A stretch of DNA of 64,000 bases from Microcyclospora pomicola (Eukaryota; Ascomycota; Dothideomycetes; Capnodiales), in assembly GCA_002786065.1 (NCBI GenBank), contig NHNY01000002.1, positions 496,001-560,000 on the forward strand, written 5' to 3'. The notes beneath the pieces are model-generated. The model was not told the origin of the DNA, ran no database searches, and saw only the letters and a program-made list of their open reading frames with translations. The translations under genes were made by a program, and so were the position numbers. Below, in pieces: positions 11,874-24,255 of this stretch (position 1 is its first letter; every line of letters begins with the position of its first letter).

Positions 11874-13760
11874 GATTAGTTGTGGTTCGTGAGGAGGTGA
11901 AGCTCAGGCGGAGTTCAGATGTGCAGGTCATGCGGGTACACGATGAGTGTGCGTGCGTTGCAATCGACCCAACAGAAACGGGCAAGAATGGATTTCCGCT
12001 CCAGTCAATGCGCAGCACACATTCTCAATACTGGAACATCTCGGCCGAATGGACATGGACTCACAGCCAGTTGATCAGAGTTGCCTGATCTCTCCAGTGG
12101 AAGTTTGGCGCTCGAGCTTTGAATTATGAACAGCTAAGCTGATCCGATGACGCCGGAAGTAACAAGCCTAACGGCGGGCGGTCTCGTGCGTAAAAGAAGC
12201 AAAGCAAGGGAGAGTCAATAACCGAGCAGATCCGAGCAGGTCTGGTCGGGTAGGGTAGAAGGGATTGCGGCAATGAGGAGGAGATTCGGTTTAGAAGGAG
12301 GAGGAGGAGGAGGAGGGGGAGAAAGATGGACAGGTGAAGTGGTATGGATGAGAAGAGGATGTACAGCTATGTACAGTCATGGCCACAGCGTCCTGCCAGG
12401 CCCAGTGCTTGGGAGTGGGCACCACACCACCGCTCTACACGGAGCCGGTGGGCGCGGTCGAGTGGTGCCATCCCATCGCATCAGCGGTTTTCATTATTAC
12501 TAGCTAGTTACGAGACCTTACGTTGCAGTGCGGACATAGAGTTTGGGGATGTGCAGCGTTGAGCTCATAGTGAACCCGGGGAGGCGTCCGGGCCAAGGGG
12601 AAGCTAGCGCCCACGCGACGCCTGCGCATCGAAAAGGTCAACGGCCCGGCTGGCGAAGGGTTGAACAAGGAAAAAAGTTCAATGCGCTGCTCGCCGGGGA
12701 TAAGACGTCTGCCTACGGTTCAACATGCCACCTGTCCTCTTCAACGTCTCGCGGCCGGTGTCTGTACGACTGCTGTCTCGATGCGTGCACGACGTCGATG
12801 AATGGAAGCATCAGGAGTCGGTACTGTACTGTACCGATGCATCCAGCATTCAGCATTCGATCCCATCATCCGCTGTCTGACGGCTGCTGCAGGCCCTGGG
12901 AGCTGCACGCAAGATGCGGGGGAAGAGTTCAGGTCGAGCAAAGTATCGGGGGCATCCATGTCATAGGGCTGCCGGGCACAGCTGCAAGGGCAGACGTCAA
13001 CGCGTGTTCCCTCGACATTCAAGCGACCCATTGAGCTGCATCTCTCCCACCAGGATCCGCCGTTGTGTATCCCTCATCACACAGTATACAGTCTACAGAC
13101 ATTGATACTTAGGTAGATAGAGAGTGCTTCACGAATATATGTACCCACACATACACCCCCCCGGCCACGTTCCCCAGCAGACTCCCACTGCTGGGCCAGG
13201 CCATTCAACCGTGTCAGCACTACCGTTGAGCTCGATATCAACCAGAAACATTACGTAGTCCTCACCTTAGGTTGCCCCCCCGTCGCCAACCATTCTTTTT
13301 CTCCCCCAACCCGACGCCCCCGGGAGTCTCGCCGGTATGTGATGGCTCTGCATCTACAGTAGCTCGCACTGCGGCGGCCCCGTCGGTCGTGTGGAGAAAT
13401 CAGGTCATGTCTACTTGGTTACATAGTCCCAGGTCCGTGTTCAACGCTACCTGACAGAGCTCTAACATTTTTGAATGTCGATGCCGTGACTGCTCGCGGT
13501 TGAGCGTCCATACCATTATTGTGACACCTTACCCGCTTCATCCTGCTTCTCATCCTCCTCCACCCCCTCAACATTGCCTCCCCTCTGATCACACCACTCA
13601 TCCACGATCTTCCTCTCTTCCACCACTTCTCTCGATAATCCTCCCCATCTACCTTTACGACTGCGACGTGTCGATGAACTAGCCTCACTACACAGCTACG
13701 CCCCAAGCTGTCTCCAACACTCTCCCTCGAGCTCGCTGAACGGACCCGCCCCACCTCACC
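11874..13760. promoter_or_regulatory. Bidirectional FAS1-FAS2 promoter region
   Basis: A 1.89-kb region between the divergent starts of FAS1 and FAS2, large enough for two promoters with long 5' UTRs. It contains a purine run of GGA repeats (about 12295-12320), a pyrimidine-rich stretch before the FAS2 ATG (about 13530-13640, typical of fungal promoters and 5' leaders), and two TACTTAGGTA/ACCTTAGGT motifs at 13106-13115 and 13264-13272. Short frames inside it lack similarity to anything recognised. No INO-type UAS could be assigned with confidence. Confidence 0.6.
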
Positions 13761-16700
13761 ATGCGTCCCGAAGTCGAGCAAGAGCTCGCCCACACCTTGC
13801 TCGTCGAGCTCCTAGCATACCAATTCGCCTCGCCTGTGCGATGGATCGAGACGCAGGATGTCATTCTCGGCGACAAAGAGACGGAGCGGATAGTCGAGAT
13901 CGGCCCCGCGGACACCTTGGGCGGGATGGCCAAGCGCACGCTGGCGGCGAAATATGAAGCCTACGATGCTGCTCGATCCGTGCAACGTCAGATTCTCTGC
14001 TACAACAAAGATGCCAAGGACATCTACTACGACATCGACCCGGTGGAGGATGAGCCAGAGCCGGCTCCAGCAGCCGCGGCAGGTGCTCAAGGTGGTGCAT
14101 CATCTGCTCCAGCAGCGGCACCGGTAGCTGCAGCTCCACAACACGCGAGCTCTGGGCCCGCGGCGGCTGTGGAGGATGCACCGGTGGGCGCGGTGGACAT
14201 TGTCCGATCACTCATCGCACAGAAGCTGAAGAAATCGATACAAGAGATTCCTCTGAACAAAGCCATCAAAGATTTGGTCGGAGGTATGCATATGCTCGTT
14301 GTAGCTGCTTCTAATGATAGATATACTAACTCATTCACTAGGTAAATCTACACTCCAAAATGAAATCCTCGGCGATCTGGGGAAAGAGTTTGGAACGACG
14401 CCAGAGAAGCCAGAGGATACGCCTCTGGATGAGCTAGGAGCTTCCATGCAGGCTACCTTCAACGGCCAACTCGGCAAGCAGTCTACATCGCTGATTGCTC
14501 GTATGGTCGCCTCCAAAATGCCGGGAGGCTTCAACATCACAGCAGTGCGTAAGCACCTAGAAACGAAATGGGGCCTTGGTGCCGGTCGACAGGATGGCGT
14601 TCTCCTACTAGGTCTGACCATGGAACCTCCGGCTCGTTTGGCATCAGAAAATGACGGCAAGACATGGCTGGACGAGACTTCACAAAAGTATGCGGAGCAA
14701 GCGGGCATCAATCTATCGACAGCGCCAGCGGGTGGGGATCCCAATGCGGCTGGTGGCGGAATGATGATGGATCCGGCTGCGCTAGAGGCGCTCACCAAAG
14801 ACCAACGAACACTATTCAAGCAGCAACTCGAATTGTTCGCGAGATACTTGAAACTAGACCTACGTGCTGGCGACAAAGCTGCACTGGTGAGCAAGTCCAA
14901 TGAACAAGCACTGCAAGCTCAGCTTGACTTGTGGAACACCGAACATGGCGAGTTTTATGCTGCTGGCATTGAACCATCGTTCAGCCCGCTCAAAGCTCGT
15001 GTCTACGACTCATCCTGGAATTGGGCTCGTCAAGATGCTCTCACCATGTACTACGATATCATCTTTGGGCGGCTGAAGGCGGTTGATCGTGAGATTGTCA
15101 GTCGATGCATTTTGATCATGAACCGATCAAACCCGGCCCTACTTGACTTCATGCAGCACCACATCGATCACTGTCCGACGGAGCGTGGTGAGACTTACCA
15201 ACTAGCCAAGATGCTCGGTGAACAACTCATCGACAACTGCAGAGATGTGCTGGGCGAAGCGCCAGTCTACAAGGATGTTGCAGTTCCTACCGCACCACAT
15301 CTCGAGATTGATGCACGAGGTAACATGAACTACGAAGAAGTGCCACGTGCGAGCGTCCGCAAACTTGAGCACTATGTTCGAGAAATGGCGGAAGGCGGCA
15401 AGATTTCTGAGTATGGAAACCGAACCAAGGTGCAGAACGACCTCCAACGGGTGTACAAGCTCATCCGCCAGCAGCATCAGCTCTCCAAGTCTTCACAGCT
15501 GGAGATCAAGCAGCTGTACAGCAACATTGTCCGCTCGCTTTCTATGAATGAGGGTCAGATCATGCCAACAGAAGGAGGTAAGATGAATGGCCATGCCAAG
15601 AAGACTGGCCGGAATGGTCGTGTCACGGCGAACGGTGGCGTCAAACATGGCAAGATTGAGACTGTACCCTTCCTCCATCTCAAGCGTAAGGAAGAGCATG
15701 GCTGGGAGTACAGCAAGAAGCTTACCAGCATCTACCTCGACGGTCTGGAGCAAGCTGCACAAGGTGGTGTGACTTTCCAGGGCAAGAACGTCTTGATGAC
15801 AGGTGCTGGTGCTGGTTCCATCGGTGCAGATGTCTTGCAAGGTCTGATTAGCGGTGGAGCCAAGGTGATTGTCACGACCTCTCGCTTCTCTCGGTCCGTC
15901 ACCGAATACTATCAGAGCATGTACGCGCGATACGGTGGCAGTGGATCTCAATTGGTGGTGGTACCATTCAACCAGGGAAGTCAGCAGGATGTCATCGCGC
16001 TCGTCGACTACATCTACGACGAGAAGAGAGGACTAGGCTGGGATCTCGACTACATCGTTCCCTTCGCCGCAATCCCCGAGAATGGGCGTGAGATCGACAG
16101 CATCGATAGCAAGTCTGAACTTGCTCATCGCATCATGCTTACCAACCTACTTCGCATGCTTGGTGCTGTCAAGACTCAGAAAGCGACTCGTGGCTTCGAG
16201 ACGCGCCCAGCTCAAGTTATCCTCCCGCTTTCGCCCAACCACGGCACATTCGGTAATGATGGCTTGTACTCAGAGTCAAAGCTTGCGCTGGAGACACTGT
16301 TCAACCGATGGCACTCGGAAAGCTGGGGCAACTTCCTCACTATCTGCGGTGCAGTCATTGGCTGGACTCGTGGAACTGGTCTCATGGGTGGTAACAACGT
16401 CGTCGCCGAGGGTGTGGAGAAGTTCGGCGTCCGAACATTCTCGCAACAAGAGATGGCGTTCAATCTACTCGGTCTCATGGCGCCGTCGATCGTCAATCTC
16501 TGCCAGACAGAGCCGGTGTTTGCAGACCTCAATGGTGGTTTGCAATTCCTGCCCAACCTGAAGGAGCTTATGACGAAGCTCCGAAAGGACATTACCGAAA
16601 CCTCAGAAATCCGTAAAGCCGTCACCCGCGAGACATCTGTTGAGAACAAAATCATCAACGGTGAGGACAGCGAGGCTTTGTACAAGACCGTCAAGGTCGA

Positions 16701-19469
16701 CAAGCGCGCCAACCTCAAATACGACTTCCCTATTCTCCCCGATTGGCAGTCTGAGGTGGAGCCACTCAATGCTGACCTCAAGGGTATGGTCGATCTGGAA
16801 AAGGTGGTTGTCGTCACTGGTTTCGCTGAAGTCGGCCCGTGGGGTAACTCTCGGACGCGATGGGAGATGGAAGCTTACGGTCAGTTCTCGCTCGAGGGCT
16901 GCGTCGAGATGGCCTGGATCATGGGCCTTATCAAGAACCACAACGGCCCCATCAAGGGTAAGAGCTATTCTGGCTGGGTTGATGCGAAGACCGGCGAGCC
17001 TGTCGAGGACAAGGACATCAAGGCCAAGTACGAGCCACATATCCTCGAGCACTCTGGTATCCGTTTGATCGAGCCAGAGCTTTTCAACGGCTACGACCCC
17101 AAGAAGAAGCAGCTTTTGCAGGAAATCCAGATCGAAGAGGACATGGATCCGTTTGAGGCTTCCAAAGAGACCGCCATGGAGTTCAAGCGTGAGCACGACG
17201 ACAAAGTGGAGGTGTTCGAGCTCGAGTCCGGAGAATTCCAGGTCCGCTTGAAGAAGGGTGCCACACTGCTCATCCCCAAGGCACTTCGATTCGATCGTCT
17301 CGTCGCTGGACAAATTCCGACCGGCTGGGATGCGAAGCGATATGGTATCCCAGATGACATCGTCTCACAGGTTGACCAAGTCACACTCTTCGTCCTGGTG
17401 TCAACTGCTGAGGCTCTTCTGTCATCGGGTATCACCGACCCCTACGAGTTCTACAAATACGTTCACATCTCGCAAGTCGGTAACTGCATCGGTTCGGGTA
17501 TTGGTGGAACAACAGCTCTGCGAGGAATGTACAAGGATCGTTTCCTCGACAAGCCTCTGCAGAAAGACATCCTGCAAGAGTCGTTCATCAACACCATGAG
17601 CGCGTGGGTCAACATGTTGTTGATGTCTTCTACCGGTCCCATCAGGACCCCAGTCGGTGCCTGTGCCACGGCCGTCGAGTCGATCGACATTGGCTACGAC
17701 TGTATCGTCGAGGGTAAGGCTCGCATGTGCTTTGTTGGTGGTTTCGATGACTTCCAAGAGGAAGGCTCGTACGAGTTCGCCAACATGAAGGCCACGAGCA
17801 ATGCCGAGGATGAGTTCGCCCATGGCCGTACACCTCAGGAAATGTCTCGTCCCACCACCACAACCCGTAACGGATTCATGGAATCTCAGGGATGTGGTAT
17901 GCAGGTCATCATGGACGCTAAACTTGCTCTTGATATGGGTGTGCCAATTTATGGTGTGATTGGTTTTACCTCCACTGCCACAGACAAGATTGGTCGATCT
18001 GTTCCAGCACCCGGCCAGGGTGTACTTACTGGTGCTCGCGAGCAGCCGTCGAAATTTCCTTCGCCGCTGCTTGATATCAAATACCGTAAGCGACAGATGG
18101 AGCTGCGACGGAAGCAGATCAAGACTTGGCAAGAGTCGGAACTGCTCTACCTGCAAGAGGAGTTGAGTGCGATGCGGGAGCAGGGTGGCGAGTTCAGCGA
18201 GAGCGAGTACCTCGAGGACCGCGCTGCACACATCGAGCGCGAAGCTCAAAGACAGGAAAAAGACGCGCTGGCCAGTCTTGGAAACAACTTCTGGAAGAAA
18301 GACTCTCGCATCGCGCCTCTCCGTGGCGCGCTCGCTACCTGGGGCTTGACGATCGACGACTTGGACGTCGCATCGTTCCACGGCACATCAACCGTGGCAA
18401 ATGACAAGAACGAGTCAGACGTCATTTGTCAACAAATGAAGCATCTCGGTCGCAAGAAGGGCAATGCTCTGCTTGGTATCTTCCAGAAGTACTTGACCGG
18501 CCATCCTAAGGGTGCTGCTGGTGCGTGGATGTTCAACGGCTGTCTGCAAGCGCTGAACTCGGGATTGGTCCCGGGTAATCGCAACGCCGACAACGTCGAC
18601 AAGGTGATGGAGAAATTCGATTACATCGTGTATCCTAGCCAGAGCATCCAGACCGATGGCATCAAGGCCTTCTCTGTCACCTCCTTCGGGTTCGGTCAAA
18701 AAGGCGCTCAGGCCATTGGTATTCACCCCCGATATCTATACGCCGCGCTCGACCACGCTCAGTTCCAGACCTACAAACAAAAGGTCGAGGCCCGTCAACG
18801 TAAGGCCTACCGCTTCTTTCACGACGGTCTCATCAACAATACCATGTTCCGCGCCAAGGACAAGTCCCCTTACGAAGATGCTCAACAGTCACAGGTGTTC
18901 CTCAACCCAGAGGCGCGCGTCATCCAAGACAAGAAGTCCGCAATGTACACCTTTCCCAAGACTGCGCCGAAGAAGCCGCAGGTGCAGGGCACCACCGAGA
19001 TGGTTGAGTCGCTGATGAAGGCTGGCGCAACCACCAACTCGCGCCCTGGCGTCGACATCGAAACCCTCGATGCCATCGATATCAGCAACGACACCTTCAT
19101 TGAGCGCAACTTCACCTCGGCCGAGATCGCATACTGCCGCAAGGCGCCCAGCCCGCAGGCCAGCTTCACCGGCAAATGGAGCGCCAAGGAAGCTGTGTTC
19201 AAGAGCTTGAACGTCGAGGGTCGTGGTGCCGGTGCGGCGTTGCGCGAGATTGAGATTACGAATGATGAGAAGGGTGCTCCGGTGGTCGTTGTAAGTTCTT
19301 CCCTTCCCAACTCCATCTTGACTTGAGATCACATCACTGACCACGTTATATTAAACAGCTCCACGGTAATGCCAAGACCGCTGCACAGACTGCCGGTGTC
19401 ACCGCGACGACTGTCAGCATTAGCCACAGCGAGGCGCAAGTCATTGCCGTCGCTCTGTCTTCTTTTTAA
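13761..19469 (+). CDS. FAS2: Fatty acid synthase subunit alpha
   Basis: Three exons (13761-14283, 14342-19290, 19359-19469) joined across 58- and 68-bp introns encode 1860 aa. Domains in order: an N-terminal transferase-completing segment; an Ala/Pro linker; the acyl carrier domain with the phosphopantetheine Ser in GGKSTLQ (residue ~177, the codon pair crossing intron 1); ketoreductase with the nucleotide-binding GAGAGSIG near 660; ketosynthase with active-site Cys in [10 protein letters not shown] near 1281 and His in [10 protein letters not shown] and KYLTGHPKG; and a C-terminal phosphopantetheinyl transferase (GVDIETLD near 1743, WSAKEAVFK). All catalytic residues are present. The last exon adds the final 37 codons including the stop. 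It partners with divergent FAS1; adjacency supports co-expression of the two subunits. Confidence 0.97.
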
Positions 19470-20366
19470 GGTGTTGAAGCGCGATATACCCGGATACGCT
19501 CCATCGCTGGTGTTGCTAGACGGAGAAGCGCTTCATGGAAGAGGGGGGTGCTGAAGGCGTGAATGGGAGGACGATTACAAAAATTCTTCCGCATTGTTCG
19601 CGGACGGAGGGGGATCGGATACTGTTTGATTGTATCGACTAGTGTACAACGACCCTGACACTACCTTCACCGTAGATCGTAAGAGGTAGATTGATAGATG
19701 ATGACTATATGGCTTTTAATGCATGAAAAATGTAAAGTATCTGGACCTGTTGTATCCTGAGAAACTGTTGGTGTTATGTATATACTTTATGCGAGGTAGA
19801 AAGGTTGCGGACTTTCGTCTCAACCTTTCCATTGACATAGCGAAATCTTCCTCGTTCATCTTGACCATGTAGTCAGGCTTTTGACATGACATTTCAACGT
19901 CATCTCCGTACATCCTTGAATGCAAGGACTGCCCCTGACTACATGTCCAGGGTACCTCTAGTCAGTTGTACCTATGTATTCAAGGTTTGAGATTTCAGCG
20001 GGTATTCCCGCCGCGGGTCGCCGTGTTTGTTGACTGACGACCCGTCGTCCCGCGGGAAAATGATATATGTTGGAGACCGGCACACGAGCTCTTATAGTAG
20101 ATCATCCGCCTTTTACAAACCCTCTACGACATCATTGGGAGCCTGATTGACTCGGGTTTCTTTGATTCAGTGAATTCACGCCAGTTCATACGACATTCGC
20201 TTTCTTGCGCATACCAAGCGACTCACGAGCCGCTGGGAGATCAAGTTGGACGGATCGTCAGCTGCTTTGGCCTGGTTTGGAGCTGGATTTGACGAGTGGT
20301 GCAGATACAGAGAAAACTTCGCCCTCTTCAGGCGCCAATACGCGCGGATCATAGGGAGACTCTGCG
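19470..20366. other. Intergenic region with an imperfect inverted repeat
   Basis: About 0.9 kb between the FAS2 stop and the Brr6/Brl1 start. At 20005-20058 lies an imperfect inverted repeat whose arms contain TTCCCG...CGGGTCG and CGACCCG...CGGGAA, separated by a 17-nt spacer; it sits ~310 bp upstream of the next ATG. No other feature was seen. Confidence 0.45.
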
Positions 20367-21820
20367 ATGATGTCGCGGTTCACTAATGAGAGTCCGATGG
20401 ACTTCGAGTACGAGAATCGCACCGGCCCTGTCGACCTTACGTCCCCGTTCATGCAGGTGTCTCGAACGGCGCCTTTGAGTCCGTCGAAGAATGGGATGCG
20501 GAAGAGTATGTGGATGCTTATGCGATCGAAGACTCGACGAGGGTAGATGTGCTGACATGGCGAACAGGAGTGCTTGACTCACCTTCACGATCCTCGAATG
20601 ACCGGCGGCCATACTCGCCAGACAAGCAACTCCCTGCCACGCCGTTCAGCGGCCACGCGGCGTTCAGCTCGATCTTCACCACGCCGCACAAGAATCAGAA
20701 CCTCATCGACGACTCCTCGGCAGGCGAGACGCCGAACAATGACAGCGATGCGACGCCCGACACGGGGTTGCGGGGCGGGAGCAAGATGGCGAGGTTCGAC
20801 CACGCGACACAGCCGAAGATGCGCGAGACGGAGCGCCGATACAGTCCGAGTAAGGAGCTGGAGCAGCGACCGAGCCCGCAGAAGCGGTATAGCTGGGACC
20901 GCGCAATGACGAGCATCAAGAACAAACTCAGCAGTCCCGGCCGACACGGCTCGCGGGAGGAGTACCGGGTCGACAAGCGACGGAAGGGCCAGGTGGACCG
21001 CCGATTCGTGCGGGATCGTCGACATAGCATGTCGGATTCGGGCGATGAGAGCGAGCCACCACGGTCACGGACGCGCAGCCCTCGCAAGACGAGCAGACAG
21101 CATGAGGATGCGTTTCTGACGGAAGCGAAACCCCATTCGGTCGCGTCGTTCTTCAGCTTTCTGGCGCAGCATCCGACCATCCCGCATGTGCTGTCGTTCT
21201 ATGCGCAGCTCATCTTCAACGTCTGCCTCCTCACCTTCTGTCTGTATCTCGTGTGGTGCTTCTACGGCGCGGTGGCGGGCGACGTCGAGAAGCGCAGCTG
21301 GGAGGCGCAACAGGTCGTCATCGCCGAGGCGGCCGCGTGCGGCGAGCAATACACCGCCAACCACTGCGACCGCGCGACGCGCGCCCCGGCGCTCGAGACG
21401 GTGTGCGAGAACTGGAAGCTGTGCATGACCCAGGACGCGAGCAAGGTCAAGCGGGCGCAGGTCGGCGCGCAGACGTTCGCCGAGATCTTCAACGCGTTCG
21501 TCGAGGCCATCAGCTACAAGGCCATGGCCTTCACCTTCATCCTCGTCTTCGGCTGCTTCGCCATCTCCAACATGGCGTTCGGCTACTTTCGGGACAAGAG
21601 TGTTGGTGCGCCGCCGTTCTCGTACCCGCATCATCAGCAACCGCAGCAGCAATTCTTCCCACCTCCAACGCCGCAGCGGACGTTCAGTGGCGGACAGGAG
21701 TTTTACCAGGGGACACCGGCGTGGTATCAGCCGAATGCTGCGTTGGAGCCGGCGCCGAGCGGCGGGTATGCGCAGATCGAGGGGACGGGCAGTCCGGTGC
21801 GCAGGCTGGAGTATCGTTGA
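20367..21820 (+). CDS. Brr6/Brl1-type nuclear envelope protein
   Basis: Two exons, 20367-20505 and 20568-21820, around a 62-bp intron (GTATGT...AACAG) encode 463 aa. The first ~240 residues are Ser/Arg/Pro-rich and probably disordered. Two transmembrane segments follow, near residues 251-283 (FNVCLLTFCLYLVWCFYG) and 364-388 (FTFILVFGCFAISNMAFGYF). The lumenal loop between them has four cysteines (AACGEQ, NHCDR, TVCENW, KLCMT), the hallmark of the Brr6/Brl1 disulphide-containing nucleocytoplasmic-transport domain. Yeast Brr6 and Brl1 sit in the nuclear envelope and assist nuclear pore assembly and lipid homeostasis. Which of the two yeast paralogues it corresponds to is not decided; filamentous fungi often have one gene. 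Two adjacent ATGs (20367, 20370) could both serve as start. Confidence 0.85.
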
Positions 21821-24255
21821 TGGGTGGATTTGATTTGGGATTGGGATGCATTGCTGGTCTACCTTAGGGTTAAATACATATAGGCGTTGACATGGGTGTG
21901 GGACTACGACACGAACTCAGCAACTGCCAATATTGCTGAATACAGGCTCGTGTTCTACATGATATAGAATGAGAGTATGGCATGACATGCATTGCACTCT
22001 ACTTTCTTCCTATCTTCCTCATCGGTGATCATCTCAATGCCATTCTCGCCTCAAGCAGCGAACCCTTACTGGTCTTTATCATTAGTCCTAGCGACAGCAT
22101 CCATGCCCCCCATCCTCTCGTTCTAGCAAGTCACCTTATCTCATCCTTCATGTTTGATCGTGATGCTGATAGCACTGCACTGCACTCCATTGCATAAAGT
22201 AACGAACCTATTGAATGATCCAAAACGGGACATCTCCTCATCGATCCTTTCCTCCCGAGACCATTCGGTCAATGTATCGTGCCTGTGTTGGAGGAGCCTT
22301 GATCATGCTTGGACTTTAGGGTGACATGTAGACTTGGGGAGCAACGCCATGGGTGTTACATGTCAAATTCATTATCCTCCAGCTCATATCCGGATGCATG
22401 TCTCTACTTGAGATGAGGGTTTGCATGACGACCATGAGTTCTCCCAGATCCTTCTGGATGGCATCTAACGTTTAGACTTGATCACGCAACTGATGCCTAC
22501 CTAGGTAGGTATGATGTATGATGAGTGATGGTATGTACTGTAGTCGGCCGTCCGCGGCCCCACAGCCTGTCCCTGCTACTGAGATCCATGTTTGTAAGTA
22601 GCTATGTGGAATGTCATGTACAACGCGTGGCTGCCAAGACGATACCTGAGCACCGTGGATGACATGTCGTCGTTGTCATTATTGTCGTCAGGGGTACGTG
22701 GTTTGTTGTGGGGTCAATAACACCACGAAGGACTGGATACGTCAAGGCGATGGGTGGATTGTACGTAACACACATACCTTAACCTCATGCGACCTCACGT
22801 AACAACGCCAGCGGACGCGAGCAGGACATACATGTACGTTGTCTACATACCTCTACCTTGTTCATCTAGGGCTTGCAGTGGTTCATGCGTTGTTGATGAT
22901 CATACACCGCATTTCCATCTTGGACAATCGACTGGACCGTGGCGGTGGTTCACGCTTGTCGGCGAGGTTTGGCTGGACGGGTGACCATGGAAATCTTGCT
23001 TGGTGGCGGAATGAGGCGCGGGAGCAGGGCGGGGGTGGATGAGCAGCGGCGGTAGAGGCGAGTGAGGTCAAGTAGGGTAGAGGGGTCACATGCATGCACT
23101 ATTTTGGTTTTCACTGTGGATTGGATTGTGTGGGAGTGTGTTGTGTGAAAGAGGGAGCATGTTGGACACGCGATACAGCCGGGTGTCAGCGAGGAGGATC
23201 AAGTGCTGCTGAATATCTCAAATTCATCTCCGTACACATATCTGACAGTGCGTGACCGAGATGAATGCTGGGTGGGATGATGGAAGATATGTCGGTTCCT
23301 GGTCAGGGCGGATGATGAGATATCGCGCGACGGTGATTGGATCCTGGCCGCACACGTGAGAGCGGAGGCTAGCTGGCGAGCACAGGAATCATCATAGTCG
23401 GCGAGAATTGCGTTTCTGTTGCTTCAGGAGGCATTCGCTGGATATCGAGAACGTCAAGATAAAGATAGGTCAGTAGCGAAGAAAGGCCTCGAAGAAGCTG
23501 TCGCCAAAGATCACGCAATCCGGCGTAGATAGATGTCCCTCACAGAGATGCAACGACTGGCAGCAGGATGCGGTGAGCATCGGCCAGCGCGATTCGAGGC
23601 CAAGATCGAGATGCGGCGATGCGTCGACAATTGTTGGCAGAAAGTCAAACGCAGAGGAAGAAGACGGACTAGGTACTACTACGTGGAAGCATCGTCATGC
23701 CTGCACTCAATTGAGCTTCAATTCAATTCCTCCACCATTGACCCCAATCTTCTTCCAGTCTCTCTCACACCTACCTACCCCCCTCGATCTCTTGATCACC
23801 TCGTTCGACTGCACCCTTCTTTCGTTTCTTGCTGTCATCTCTGCAATCACACAGACACAGGTAAGCATCTCATCCCACTGCATCGTCTTGCAATCAGATG
23901 GAGAGTGGTGCACGTCTTCCAGATCACGGCAGACCGCAACAAAGTTCCTCTTACCTTACACCGACATGCAGGCGCATGAGGCATTATTGGCCAGACCGTG
24001 CAGTACCTGCGGGAGAAAAAAGCACCCTCATGTCTAAACCCCTCGCCCTCCTCATCCTCCCCAGTCTGCCATTGTCCTTTCAATTTCTGCAGCATCGTGT
24101 TCAGTGCACATTTCTACATTCTTCCCCTCCGTCCGACGCGGCCGACGCAAATTTACTCGGAGCAGCAGCAACAAAGCTGGCTCTCACCCCCGCCCCACTG
24201 ACCCCTCCCGCAGTCTCCAACCCTCCAGATCATCTTCGCTGATCGATCGCCCACC
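21821..24255. other. Long intergenic region upstream of the AIM21-like gene
   Basis: A 2.4-kb stretch without a convincing gene. It includes a perfect 14-bp palindrome CCTACCTAGGTAGG at 22496-22509. The last ~700 bp are rich in C/T tracts, as in fungal 5' leaders. A consensus-like donor (CAG|GTAAGC) at 23871 could begin a 5' UTR intron of the downstream gene, but no acceptor can be chosen without transcript data. Small frames here show no recognisable similarity. Confidence 0.45.

Noticed and set aside
17422-18381. 319-residue minus-strand open frame inside FAS2
   Set aside because: Antisense shadow of the codon-biased FAS2 exon; no recognisable protein similarity and no splice or start context.
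11874-19469. FAS pair as part of a secondary-metabolite (aflatoxin-type) cluster
   Set aside because: No polyketide synthase, tailoring enzymes or pathway regulator nearby; subunits look like the primary-metabolism FAS.
23533-24037. Overlapping plus-strand frames upstream of the AIM21-like gene
   Set aside because: No similarity, overlapping in two frames, and located in a C/T-rich leader-like stretch.
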